DNA of 58,799 nucleotides, taken from contig JAISHO010000040.1 of NCBI GenBank assembly GCA_031262485.1, forward strand, positions 1 through 58,799, given 5' to 3'. Shown piece by piece: positions 1-6,739 of the stretch (position 1 is the first letter of the stretch; each line of letters starts with the position of its first letter). Below the pieces are notes generated by a model. It saw only the letters and a program-made list of their open reading frames with translations. It did no database searches and was not told the DNA's origin. Position numbers and translations under genes: made by a program. Source of the stretch: Propionibacteriaceae bacterium (lineage in GTDB: Bacteria; Actinomycetota; Actinomycetes; Propionibacteriales; Propionibacteriaceae).

Positions 1-276
1 ACCCCACCGAACACCCCGAATCACGCAACGTTTTAGGCGCGACAGACCACTCGCGGCGTGCCTCGTGCGCGCACGCACGGTGCGGGGCGCTCACGCGCCA
101 ACCGGGGTGGCCTCGACCCACCATTGTGAAAACAGGATTGTCATAAATATTGTCATAAACGGCGACGCCCGCCACCGGTGGCGTCGGTGGCGGGCATCAT
201 CACCATCGGTCAGAAGACCGGGTGGGCCGGTGGTGGCTCGGGTGGGTGTGGATTCCCCGCGCCTCCACCGTCGGGG
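1..276. other. left-edge non-coding stretch
   Basis: No gene is supported here; open frames on either strand are low-complexity Arg/Pro-rich shadows. The stretch holds two copies of ATTGTCATAA at 137-146 and 149-158 in an AT-rich patch, and the hairpin at 167-195 that lies downstream of the first PspC gene. Any neighbouring gene further left is outside the window. Confidence 0.5.
167..195 (-). terminator. hairpin downstream of PspC gene
   Basis: A 10-bp perfect stem (GCCCGCCACC at 167-176 with GGTGGCGGGC at 186-195) and 9-nt loop lie 80 bases past the stop codon of the minus-strand PspC gene. On the minus strand it is followed by AT-rich sequence, which suits an intrinsic terminator. Confidence 0.5.
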
Positions 277-549
277 TCATCGCAAATCTTGGTTGTAATT
301 TCCACCGTCGCTCTTGCGGTTGTTGACGCTGGCGATGATCGAATCGAGACCGCTCTTGCCCGTCCCTTCGAGCGGCAAGAGGATCCAAGCGATGATGTAG
401 ATGAAGAAGCCGGAGCCGAAGAAGATGCAGGCGATGGCGGTGATGAGTCGGATGACGCCGGCGTCGACGCCAAGATACTTAGCGAGACCGCCGCACACGC
501 CGCCGAGGATCTTGTCGGTGCTGGAACGAACGAGTGGACCATTAGCCAT
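277..549 (-). CDS. small PspC-domain membrane protein
   Basis: This 90-residue protein is almost entirely a PspC domain: an N-terminal GGVCGGLAKYLGVD signature followed by two hydrophobic segments ending in the typical AWILLPLEG. PspC proteins sit in the cytoplasmic membrane and take part in envelope-stress responses. The start is placed at 549, where an AAGGAAA ribosome site lies just upstream; the open frame runs 17 codons further without such support. The C-terminal tail (SGGDSIIASVNNRKSDGG-like, Asn-rich) is short and hydrophilic. It lies in a cluster with a second PspC protein and a PspC-fused sensor kinase, so a role in the same signalling circuit is inferred. Confidence 0.85.
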   Translation of the reverse strand: MANGPLVRSSTDKILGGVCGGLAKYLGVDAGVIRLITAIACIFFGSGFFIYIIAWILLPLEGTGKSGLDSIIASVNNRKSDGGNYNQDLR

Positions 550-605
550 GATGGGTTTCCTTTCTGGATGCCCGGGTCCCTCCCGGACGGTGGTGGTCAA
601 TGAGA

Positions 606-806
606 TTAGTTGTTCTTGGTGCGGTGCCCGAAGGCGACGATTCCGGCCACCGCGATGGCGATGATGCTGCCCGAGGCCAAGACGATGGGATCTTCGTCGT
701 AAGGCTCGTTGATGTAGGCGATCGGCAGAGCGATGGCGCTGAGGACGCAGGTGACGCCGACGAGGGCCATGGCGGCTTTATCGCGCGTGTTCCGGGCCGC
801 CATCAT
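606..806 (-). CDS. small two-helix membrane protein
   Basis: This 66-residue hypothetical protein has two predicted membrane segments (about residues 12-30 and 42-60) with a short acidic linker (NEPYDEDP), and ends in basic HRTKNN. Its start overlaps the stop of the upstream PspC gene (ATGATG over TGA at 803-806), so translation is probably coupled. GGCGGTGG just upstream may serve as ribosome site. Small double-helix proteins are common beside actinobacterial PspC genes, but I do not recognise a family. Function is unknown; a membrane partner of PspC is inference from position only. Confidence 0.6.
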   Translation of the reverse strand: MMAARNTRDKAAMALVGVTCVLSAIALPIAYINEPYDEDPIVLASGSIIAIAVAGIVAFGHRTKNN

Positions 807-1813
807 GCCACCGCCGTGAAGAGGAGCGTTTGGATGGCGAGGAGGAGGACGGCGACGACGGCGGCGGGGGCGAGCCAGCGCGGACGTCCCCACTTGAGCG
901 AGGCGAGCAGACCGAGGCCGAGACCTCCGGCGACGCCGGCGGTGACGGCGACAGGCGCCAGCGGCAAGCCGACCGCGTAGGGCCACCACGACATATTGAG
1001 GTAGGCGATGAGCGAGACGACGACGGCGAGGCCGGTGCCTCCCAAGGTGAGCAGCCCGACGAGACGGGGTCGCTCGGTGACGGGGCGCGCCGCGATCGTC
1101 GTGCCCGGTGCGGGAGCCGTGGGCGCGGGGCTGTCGGAATAGAACGACGCGACAGTGATAGGAGCGAGCGGGAAGGTGTTGCCCGCTTGGACGTTCTCTT
1201 GGTGAGTGTCGAGTCGTTCCTGCCAGGCGGTGCGGGCCTTCTCGAATTCGCGTCTGCTGCGCCCGTTGGAACGGGCGTCACGGATGGCGAGGAATGCGAC
1301 GGCGGCGAGGAAGACGAGGGCGAATCCTTCGTCGATGTCGAAGGCGTCACCAAACCCGAAGAGGGACAGGAGCGCGGGGACGATCCAGAAGACGGCGAAC
1401 CAGGGCCGCTGGCTGCGGGCTTTGCGGGTGGTGAAGAAGACGGTGGCAGCGATGGCGGCGAGGACGAGCGAGATGAGGAAGACATCTCCTTCCCCATACC
1501 ACCGGATCGGCGCGATCATGCCGAAGAGGAGGAAGCAGGCGGCGATGGCGGCGAGGATATAAACAACGACGCGGCCAGTGCGATTGTTGTTCTGAGGGGC
1601 CCCGGCGACGGCGAGGGACGGTGTGGTGTCCTTCGGCAGAGCGACGCACAAGACGATGTAGAGCAGGAGAACTGATCCGGCGGTGAAGAAAGCCGCGCCG
1701 ATGAAGAGGAGGCGCACGAGCAGTGCGCTGACGCCGAAGAATTCGGCCAATCCGCCGCACACGCCCCCGAAGACGCTGTCGCGTGTGCTGCGCCGGAGCT
1801 GTCTGTTGGTCAT
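803..1813 (-). CDS. PspC-domain multi-spanning membrane protein
   Basis: 336 residues. The N-terminal 60 residues form a PspC domain with the GGVCGGLAEFFGVS signature. The rest contains about six more hydrophobic segments in pairs separated by charged linkers, including a long hydrophilic stretch around residues 185-245. It is transcribed divergently from a kinase whose own N-terminus is a PspC domain, matching the actinobacterial arrangement in which a PspC protein, a PspC-fused kinase and a LuxR regulator are neighbours. A CACGAT box six bases before the ATG resembles the leaderless pattern of neighbouring genes. Probable role: envelope-stress sensing or signal transmission (inferred). Confidence 0.85.
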   Translation of the reverse strand: MTNRQLRRSTRDSVFGGVCGGLAEFFGVSALLVRLLFIGAAFFTAGSVLLLYIVLCVALPKDTTPSLAVAGAPQNNNRTGRVVVYILAAIAACFLLFGMIAPIRWYGEGDVFLISLVLAAIAATVFFTTRKARSQRPWFAVFWIVPALLSLFGFGDAFDIDEGFALVFLAAVAFLAIRDARSNGRSRREFEKARTAWQERLDTHQENVQAGNTFPLAPITVASFYSDSPAPTAPAPGTTIAARPVTERPRLVGLLTLGGTGLAVVVSLIAYLNMSWWPYAVGLPLAPVAVTAGVAGGLGLGLLASLKWGRPRWLAPAAVVAVLLLAIQTLLFTAVA

Positions 1814-1934
1814 GGCCCTATCGTGCCGTGCCGGGCGTTTTCCAGCTATCGGGCTTTACCCTGAAACGACCCCCTGCGCGGTGTCGGGGAGGCGTGGGAC
1901 GGTGCGAGTCGTACCTACCCCCTACCCTGAGGAC

Positions 1935-3191
1935 ATGACGGTTGAATCGGCCCCGGCCCCGGAGCCCCTCCCTCAAGGAACGACGATGACGCAGGTGGCG
2001 CTCGCCCCGGAGGAGGGAGCCTCGAATCCCCTGCACCGGCCCGTCGCCGGCGCCTGGGTGGGCGGAGTCTGCGCCGGGATCAGCCGACGGTTGGGCTGGC
2101 CGGTGCTCGTGGTGCGGCTCTTCTTCATGGCCGCCTCGGCCTGGAAATTGTCGGGGCTCTTCCTCTATGGGGCGCTGTGGGCGGCGATCCCGCGTCAGGA
2201 GCCGGGTGAGGCGATCGGCATCGCCGCCGCCACGCGTGACGGCCGTCGCACCGCGGTGACCCATCCCTGGGTGACTGTCTTGCTCTGGGGCTTGTTGATG
2301 GTCTACGGGTTGGCCCTCGGGGTCCTCATGGCGCGTTTCGAGCCGGGGCGCCTCGGTTTCCTCGCCCTCACCCTCATCGTCGGGGGGATCGGCGTCGCCT
2401 TGGTTTGGCGGCAATGGGATCACGCCGACACCCTCGGGCGCTGGCAGCGGCTCCTCCTCGGCATCGGCGGAGCCGTCGTGGCCGTCGGTTCCGTCGCGGT
2501 GACGATCGGATGGCGGTTCGGATGGCGCAACCTCCCCTTCGAACTGGCTTTCGCCGGTGGGGGTCTCCTCCTCGGCTTCCTCCTCGTCGTCCCGTGGTTG
2601 ACAGATCCGTGGCGGCGCAGCCGGGCCGCCCAGGAGGCGGAGATCCGGGCCGAGGCCCGGGCCGACGTCGCCGCCCACCTCCACGATTCCGTGCTGCAGA
2701 CGCTCGCGCTGATCCAGCGACGCTCGGATGATTCGAAGCTGGTGGCCCGCCTGGCTCGCTCCCAGGAGCGCGAGTTGCGCCAGTGGCTCTACGGCGAGGC
2801 GGTCGAGGAGGGCACCCTCACCTCCGCGCTCAAACGGGAGGCCGCCGAAGTCGAGGACGCCTATGGCATCGCCATCGACATCGTCACCGTCGGCGACGCG
2901 CCGATCACCCCGGAACTGGAGGCCCTCGTCCAAGCGGCCGGGGAGGCGATCCTCAACGCCGCCAAACATTCCGGCGCCGCCCTCGTCAACGTCTACGCCG
3001 AGATCGGCGACCAGGTGGCCGATGTCTTCGTGCGCGATCATGGCCGCGGCTTCGACCCCGAGGAGATCGGCGCCGACCGGATGGGGTTGCGGCGCTCCAT
3101 CATCGACCGGATGCACCGCTACGGTGGAGTGGTTCAGATTCGCTCCACCCCCGGCGAGGGCACAGAGATCCACCTGGAGATGGCGAGATAG
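1935..3191 (+). CDS. PspC-fused sensor histidine kinase
   Basis: 418 residues. Domains in order: a PspC domain (about 33-90), four further hydrophobic segments (about 110-222), a HisKA_3-type dimerisation segment with candidate phospho-His250 in AHLHDSVLQ, and an HATPase domain whose N box contains EAILNAAKHSG and whose G box contains GRGFDPEEIG. It should autophosphorylate and pass phosphate to the LuxR regulator that starts 8 bases downstream. Start choice is ambiguous: ATG 1935 lies six bases after TACCCT, as in leaderless transcripts, whereas ATG 1986 has an AAGGA ribosome site. Either leaves the PspC domain intact. PspC as the sensory input of a kinase is an established actinobacterial architecture. 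Confidence 0.9.
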   Translation: MTVESAPAPEPLPQGTTMTQVALAPEEGASNPLHRPVAGAWVGGVCAGISRRLGWPVLVVRLFFMAASAWKLSGLFLYGALWAAIPRQEPGEAIGIAAATRDGRRTAVTHPWVTVLLWGLLMVYGLALGVLMARFEPGRLGFLALTLIVGGIGVALVWRQWDHADTLGRWQRLLLGIGGAVVAVGSVAVTIGWRFGWRNLPFELAFAGGGLLLGFLLVVPWLTDPWRRSRAAQEAEIRAEARADVAAHLHDSVLQTLALIQRRSDDSKLVARLARSQERELRQWLYGEAVEEGTLTSALKREAAEVEDAYGIAIDIVTVGDAPITPELEALVQAAGEAILNAAKHSGAALVNVYAEIGDQVADVFVRDHGRGFDPEEIGADRMGLRRSIIDRMHRYGGVVQIRSTPGEGTEIHLEMAR

Positions 3192-3199
3192 GAAACACC

Positions 3200-4009
3200 A
3201 TGGAACAGCACCCTCACCCCGCCTCGGGCCCGGGCTCCCGACCGGCTGGCGCACCATCGATCGACACGGCCGCCCGACCGGTGGCTACGGGCCCGTCCGA
3301 GGAACCCTCGACGATCGGGATCGATCCCGCGTCGTCGTCGGCCTCCCCCGCTCAGCCCCCCGTCGAGCGGCGTCACCACCGGGTCGTCGTCGTCGATGAT
3401 CACGCCATGTTCCGCACCGGGGTGCGCACGGAGATCGGCGAGTCGGTCGATGTCGTCGGCGAGGCCGAGGATGTCTCCTCGGCGGTGGCGGTGATCACCC
3501 GGTTGACGCCCGACGTCGTCCTCCTCGACGTCCACTTGCCCGGGGGTGGCGGCGGCGAGGTCATCAAGCAAGTCCATGCCGTCGATCCCCAGGTGCGTTT
3601 CCTCGCGTTGTCCGTCTCGGATGCCGCAGAGGACGTCATCTCGACGATCCGGGCCGGCGCCCGCGGCTATGTCACGAAGACGATCGACGGAGCCGACCTC
3701 ATCGACGCGATCGCCCGGGTGGCCGAGGGCGACGCCGTCTTCTCGCCCCGTCTGGCCGGTTTCGTCCTCGACGCCTTCTCCGGGTCGATCGACGTCGCCA
3801 GTGTCGACGAGGACCTCGACCGGCTCTCCCAGCGCGAGCAGGAGGTGCTGCGCCTCATCGCGCGTGGCTACTCCTATCGTGAGGTCGCCCGGGAGTTGTT
3901 CATCTCCGTCAAAACAGTCGAGACGCACGTCTCCAGCGTGCTGCGCAAGCTCCAACTGTCGAATCGCCACCAGCTGACGCGCTGGGCGACCGACCGGAAG
4001 CTGGTCTGA
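3200..4009 (+). CDS. LuxR-family response regulator
   Basis: 269 residues. A Pro/Ser-rich, probably disordered leader of about 58 residues precedes a receiver domain (Asp66-Asp67 acidic pair, phospho-acceptor Asp110 in VVLLDVHLPGG, conserved Lys in GYVTKT) and a C-terminal LuxR helix-turn-helix (LSQREQEVLRLIARG through VKTVETHVSSVLRKL). It follows the kinase by 8 bases with AGGAAA as ribosome site, so it is the cognate regulator. Likely targets are the PspC genes transcribed away from this operon (inferred). The long N-terminal extension is unusual for the family; no internal start with a convincing ribosome site was seen. Confidence 0.93.
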   Translation: MEQHPHPASGPGSRPAGAPSIDTAARPVATGPSEEPSTIGIDPASSSASPAQPPVERRHHRVVVVDDHAMFRTGVRTEIGESVDVVGEAEDVSSAVAVITRLTPDVVLLDVHLPGGGGGEVIKQVHAVDPQVRFLALSVSDAAEDVISTIRAGARGYVTKTIDGADLIDAIARVAEGDAVFSPRLAGFVLDAFSGSIDVASVDEDLDRLSQREQEVLRLIARGYSYREVARELFISVKTVETHVSSVLRKLQLSNRHQLTRWATDRKLV

Positions 4010-4030
4010 GCCACAACGTCCAGAAAAACA

Positions 4031-4066
4031 GCGACGGGAGCGCCCTCGTCGGTGCGCTCCCGTCGC
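4031..4066. terminator. bidirectional hairpin terminator
   Basis: A 13-bp perfect stem (4031-4043 with 4054-4066) and 10-nt loop lie between the convergent response-regulator gene and the GlsB-like gene. AAAAA precedes it on plus, giving a T-run on minus. Confidence 0.75.
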
Positions 4067-4098
4067 CATGAATGACGTCGTGCATGTGCGGAGAGGAA

Positions 4099-4362
4099 TT
4101 ATCGGCGGTTGCGGCCGGTCAACAAACCCCAGATGAGCAGGGTGACGATGCTGCCGCCGACGGCGACGAGCCAGGTCTTGAGATCGAAAAAGGATCCGAG
4201 CCCGATGTCGAAGAGCCGGGTGCCGAGCCAGCCGCCGACGATCGCGCCGATCATGCCGACGACGAGGTTGGGCAGGAAACCCGACCGCACCCGGCCGGGA
4301 ATAATCAGTTGCGCGATGGCGCCGGCGCAGGCGCCGAGAATGATGAACGCGAGAATACCCAT
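4099..4362 (-). CDS. GlsB/YeaQ/YmgE-like membrane protein
   Basis: 87 residues with three hydrophobic segments and Gly-rich helix-packing motifs (GACAGAIAQLIIPGR, GMIGAIVGGWLGTRLF), matching the transglycosylase-associated / GlsB-YeaQ family in length and pattern. The family is membrane-embedded and often stress-induced; its biochemical role is not established. A TACGAT box lies exactly six bases before the ATG, suggesting a leaderless transcript. It is convergent with the two-component operon and divergent from the phospholipase D-family gene. Confidence 0.85.
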   Translation of the reverse strand: MGILAFIILGACAGAIAQLIIPGRVRSGFLPNLVVGMIGAIVGGWLGTRLFDIGLGSFFDLKTWLVAVGGSIVTLLIWGLLTGRNRR

Positions 4363-4368
4363 GCCGTT

Positions 4369-4374
4369 ATCGTA
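4369..4374 (-). promoter_or_regulatory. -10 box, leaderless start of GlsB-like gene
   Basis: TACGAT on the minus strand ends six bases before the ATG at 4362, placing the expected transcript start on or next to the start codon. There is no ribosome site. Confidence 0.5.
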
Positions 4375-4475
4375 CGGTCGTCGGCCAGCCGACCGTCCCC
4401 GGCGCCGCCCTGAAACACCCCTGAAGAACTCCGTCGGCGCGAGGAACGGACCGTCCGGAAAAGTCCACGACTCGA

Positions 4476-4481
4476 TAGAGT
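4476..4481 (+). promoter_or_regulatory. -10 box, leaderless start of cardiolipin synthase-like gene
   Basis: TAGAGT ends six bases before ATG 4488. No purine-rich ribosome site lies between, so a leaderless mRNA is likely. Confidence 0.5.
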
Positions 4482-4487
4482 TGTCTT

Positions 4488-5723
4488 ATGGCGCTTCGAA
4501 AAAGACTCAGACGGACCATCGCGACGGTCGTCGGAGCGTCGGTCGGTGTCCAACTTCTCACCGCAGGAGTCGTCAGTGTCGTCGCCTCCCTCCACCGCCG
4601 TCAGCGCAAACCCAGTGGTTTTCCCTATCTCGAGCCGATGTCGGACGAGGTCGCCGGCAACGAGGTGACGGTCTACACCTACGGAACCCACCTTTATGAG
4701 GAGATGCTGGCGGAGATCGAACGAGCCAGTGATTATATTTATTTCGAGTCTTTCATCTGGAAGAGCGACGAGATCGGCCAGGAGTTCAAGGACGCGCTCA
4801 TCCGGGCCGCCGAGCGTGGGGTCAGAGTGTGTTGCACCTGGGACGTCTTCGCCAACATCGTCGTGCCCCGTTCGTTCTTCAACTTCCCACCGATCGTGCG
4901 CACCTACCCCTACCCTCTGCTCAAGGGCGGAATCAAGTTCCTCTCGCTCAAGCATTCGGGACGCGATCATCGCAAGATCCTCGTCATAGATGGCAATGTT
5001 GGTTTTGTCGGTGGTTATAACATCGGCTCCAACTATGCGAACAAGTGGCGTGACACTCATGCCCGGGTCCGCGGGCCGCTCGTCACCGAATTGGAATCCG
5101 CTTTCGTCGACATGTGGAATTGGGGCGCGGGCCACCCTCGTGACCTTCTGCCGGAGCCGACCTGCCAGGCGTGGACGGCTGAGATCCGCACCCACTGCAA
5201 CACCCCACAGACGATGACGTATCCGATTCGCAACATGTATCTCGAGGCGATCCGGAAGGCGTCCTCACGGGTGTGGCTGACCCAGGCCTATTTCATTCCC
5301 GACGACGATGTGCAGATCGCCTTGCTCGAGGCCGTCGAACGCGGGGTCGACGTCTCCGTCGTCATTCCCGAGGAGTCGAACCATGTCATGGCCGATTGGC
5401 TCTCGCGGGCCCGCTACGAGACCTTGCTCGAGGGTGGCGTCAAGATCTTCCTCTACCAAAAGGCGATGATCCACTCGAAGACGGCTGTCATCGACTCGGT
5501 TTGGTCGACGATCGGCACCGCCAACCTCGACAGCCTCTCCCTGCTCGGCAACTACGAGATCAACCTCGAGGTTTTCGACCGTTCCCTCGCCTCGACGATG
5601 GAGGACGTCTTCACCATGGATCTCACCAACTGCCGAGAGCTCAGCCTGGAGGAGTGGACGCAGCGCCCCTTCTACGCCCGCTTGGCCGAGAGGATTCTGC
5701 GCCCGCTCAGCATCATCATGTGA
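4488..5723 (+). CDS. cardiolipin synthase-like phospholipase D protein
   Basis: 411 residues. An N-terminal hydrophobic helix (about 10-34) is followed by two phospholipase D domains. Each carries an HxKxxxxD motif: HRKILVIDGNVGFVGGYN near residue 165 and HSKTAVIDSVWSTIGTANLD near residue 330, followed by the family's NYEINLEVF. These proteins transfer phosphatidyl groups, typically joining two phosphatidylglycerols to cardiolipin at the cytoplasmic membrane. Bacterial cardiolipin synthases usually have two N-terminal helices; this one has a single clear one, so the substrate could differ. It stands alone between divergent and downstream genes. Confidence 0.88.
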   Translation: MALRKRLRRTIATVVGASVGVQLLTAGVVSVVASLHRRQRKPSGFPYLEPMSDEVAGNEVTVYTYGTHLYEEMLAEIERASDYIYFESFIWKSDEIGQEFKDALIRAAERGVRVCCTWDVFANIVVPRSFFNFPPIVRTYPYPLLKGGIKFLSLKHSGRDHRKILVIDGNVGFVGGYNIGSNYANKWRDTHARVRGPLVTELESAFVDMWNWGAGHPRDLLPEPTCQAWTAEIRTHCNTPQTMTYPIRNMYLEAIRKASSRVWLTQAYFIPDDDVQIALLEAVERGVDVSVVIPEESNHVMADWLSRARYETLLEGGVKIFLYQKAMIHSKTAVIDSVWSTIGTANLDSLSLLGNYEINLEVFDRSLASTMEDVFTMDLTNCRELSLEEWTQRPFYARLAERILRPLSIIM

Positions 5724-5859
5724 CAACGCCGTTCCACCCCTGTTCTCGGCCGGCGCTGTGGTTCGCGCGTTCCGGCGTCGCGCCTCGCATCGTCGCCTTC
5801 TTCTTCGTCGCCATCGTCGATGAACGACGCTCAAGGTTCACGACATCTGGGAGAGACGT

Positions 5860-5865
5860 TAGGCT
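5860..5865 (+). promoter_or_regulatory. -10 box, leaderless start of Rv2466c-like gene
   Basis: TAGGCT ends six bases before ATG 5872. The same TAGGCT sequence serves as -10 of the candidate promoter at 24751-24780. Confidence 0.5.
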
Positions 5866-5871
5866 GACCCC

Positions 5872-6480
5872 ATGACGACGACAGTGCAGTTTTGGTATGA
5901 CCCATTGTGCCCTTGGGCCTGGATGACCTCGCGGTGGATGCTCGAAGTGGAGAAGGTCCGTGATGTCACGACCGAGTTCCATGTCATGAGCCTGGCCGTG
6001 CTCAACGCCGGCCGCGAAGGGCTCGACCCGGATTATCGCAAGCGCATGGAGACAGAGGCTTGGTACGGCGCCCGCGCCGCCATCGCCGTCCAAGAGCGGT
6101 ACGGGCAAGACGAGATCCGTGCCTTCTACACCGCGATCGGCACCCGCTACCACCTCAACGACGAGCCGCGCTCCCCGGAGACGGTCCGCGCCGCTCTGGC
6201 TGACGCCGGCCTCGACGAGTCGATCGCCGATGGCGTCACGACGACGCAGTGGGACGAGGCGCTCACCACCAGCCACCACGAAGGCATGGACCCGGTCGGC
6301 ATGGACGTCGGCACGCCGGTCGTGCGCGTCAACGGCATGAGCATCTTCGGCCCCGTCATCTCGCCCGCCCCCAAGGGCGAGGCGGCCGGGCGGCTCTTCG
6401 ACGGCATGGTCCTCATGAGCGAATACGACGGTTTCTTCGAACTCAAGCGCTCGCGGACGGTCGGGCCGATCTTCGACTGA
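5872..6480 (+). CDS. DsbA-fold oxidoreductase, Rv2466c-like
   Basis: 202 residues with a thioredoxin/DsbA fold. The N-terminal FWYDPLCPWAWMTSRW, the HHEGMDPVGMDVGTP segment and the cis-Pro context match the actinobacterial mycothiol-dependent nitroreductase family typified by M. tuberculosis Rv2466c, a cytoplasmic reductase that uses mycothiol. The active-site motif here reads Cys13-Pro-Trp-Ala16 rather than CPWC, so only one catalytic Cys is present; a monothiol mechanism is expected (inference). A TAGGCT box six bases before the ATG suggests leaderless expression. It is a single-gene unit closed by the hairpin at 6499-6532. Confidence 0.87.
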   Translation: MTTTVQFWYDPLCPWAWMTSRWMLEVEKVRDVTTEFHVMSLAVLNAGREGLDPDYRKRMETEAWYGARAAIAVQERYGQDEIRAFYTAIGTRYHLNDEPRSPETVRAALADAGLDESIADGVTTTQWDEALTTSHHEGMDPVGMDVGTPVVRVNGMSIFGPVISPAPKGEAAGRLFDGMVLMSEYDGFFELKRSRTVGPIFD

Positions 6481-6498
6481 GGAATTTCATATCATCCC

Positions 6499-6532
6499 GT
6501 GGGGGCCTTTCGCGTCAGCGAGGGGCCCCCAC
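6499..6532 (+). terminator. hairpin terminator
   Basis: GTGGGGGCC at 6499-6507 pairs perfectly with GGCCCCCAC at 6524-6532, 18 bases after the Rv2466c-like stop codon. Confidence 0.7.
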
Positions 6533-6583
6533 TCGTCTATACATCTCAACGATCTCCTCGCAGCCTGTCATGATGGTCAGATC

Positions 6584-6691
6584 ATGAACACACGAAAAAT
6601 AGTCATAACTATTCTCATCGTGATTGCTGTCATCACTGTTCTCTTGCTGGCCCCCGCGTTGTGGACCGCCTTCGAACTGACATCGGGGTAG
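6584..6691 (+). CDS. candidate 35-residue single-helix membrane peptide
   Basis: A short open frame encodes MNTRKIVITILIVIAVITV and continues through LLLAPALW to AFELTSG: a basic N-terminus, one long Ile/Val/Leu helix and a short polar tail. The composition is that of a genuine small membrane peptide, and its AT-rich codons stand out from the flanks. There is no good ribosome site and no recognised family, so expression is uncertain. Confidence 0.35.
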   Translation: MNTRKIVITILIVIAVITVLLLAPALWTAFELTSG

Positions 6692-6739
6692 CCAACGGCA
6701 TCCGTTGAGAGAAACCCAGCATGGGCTGGTGGTTCCCCC

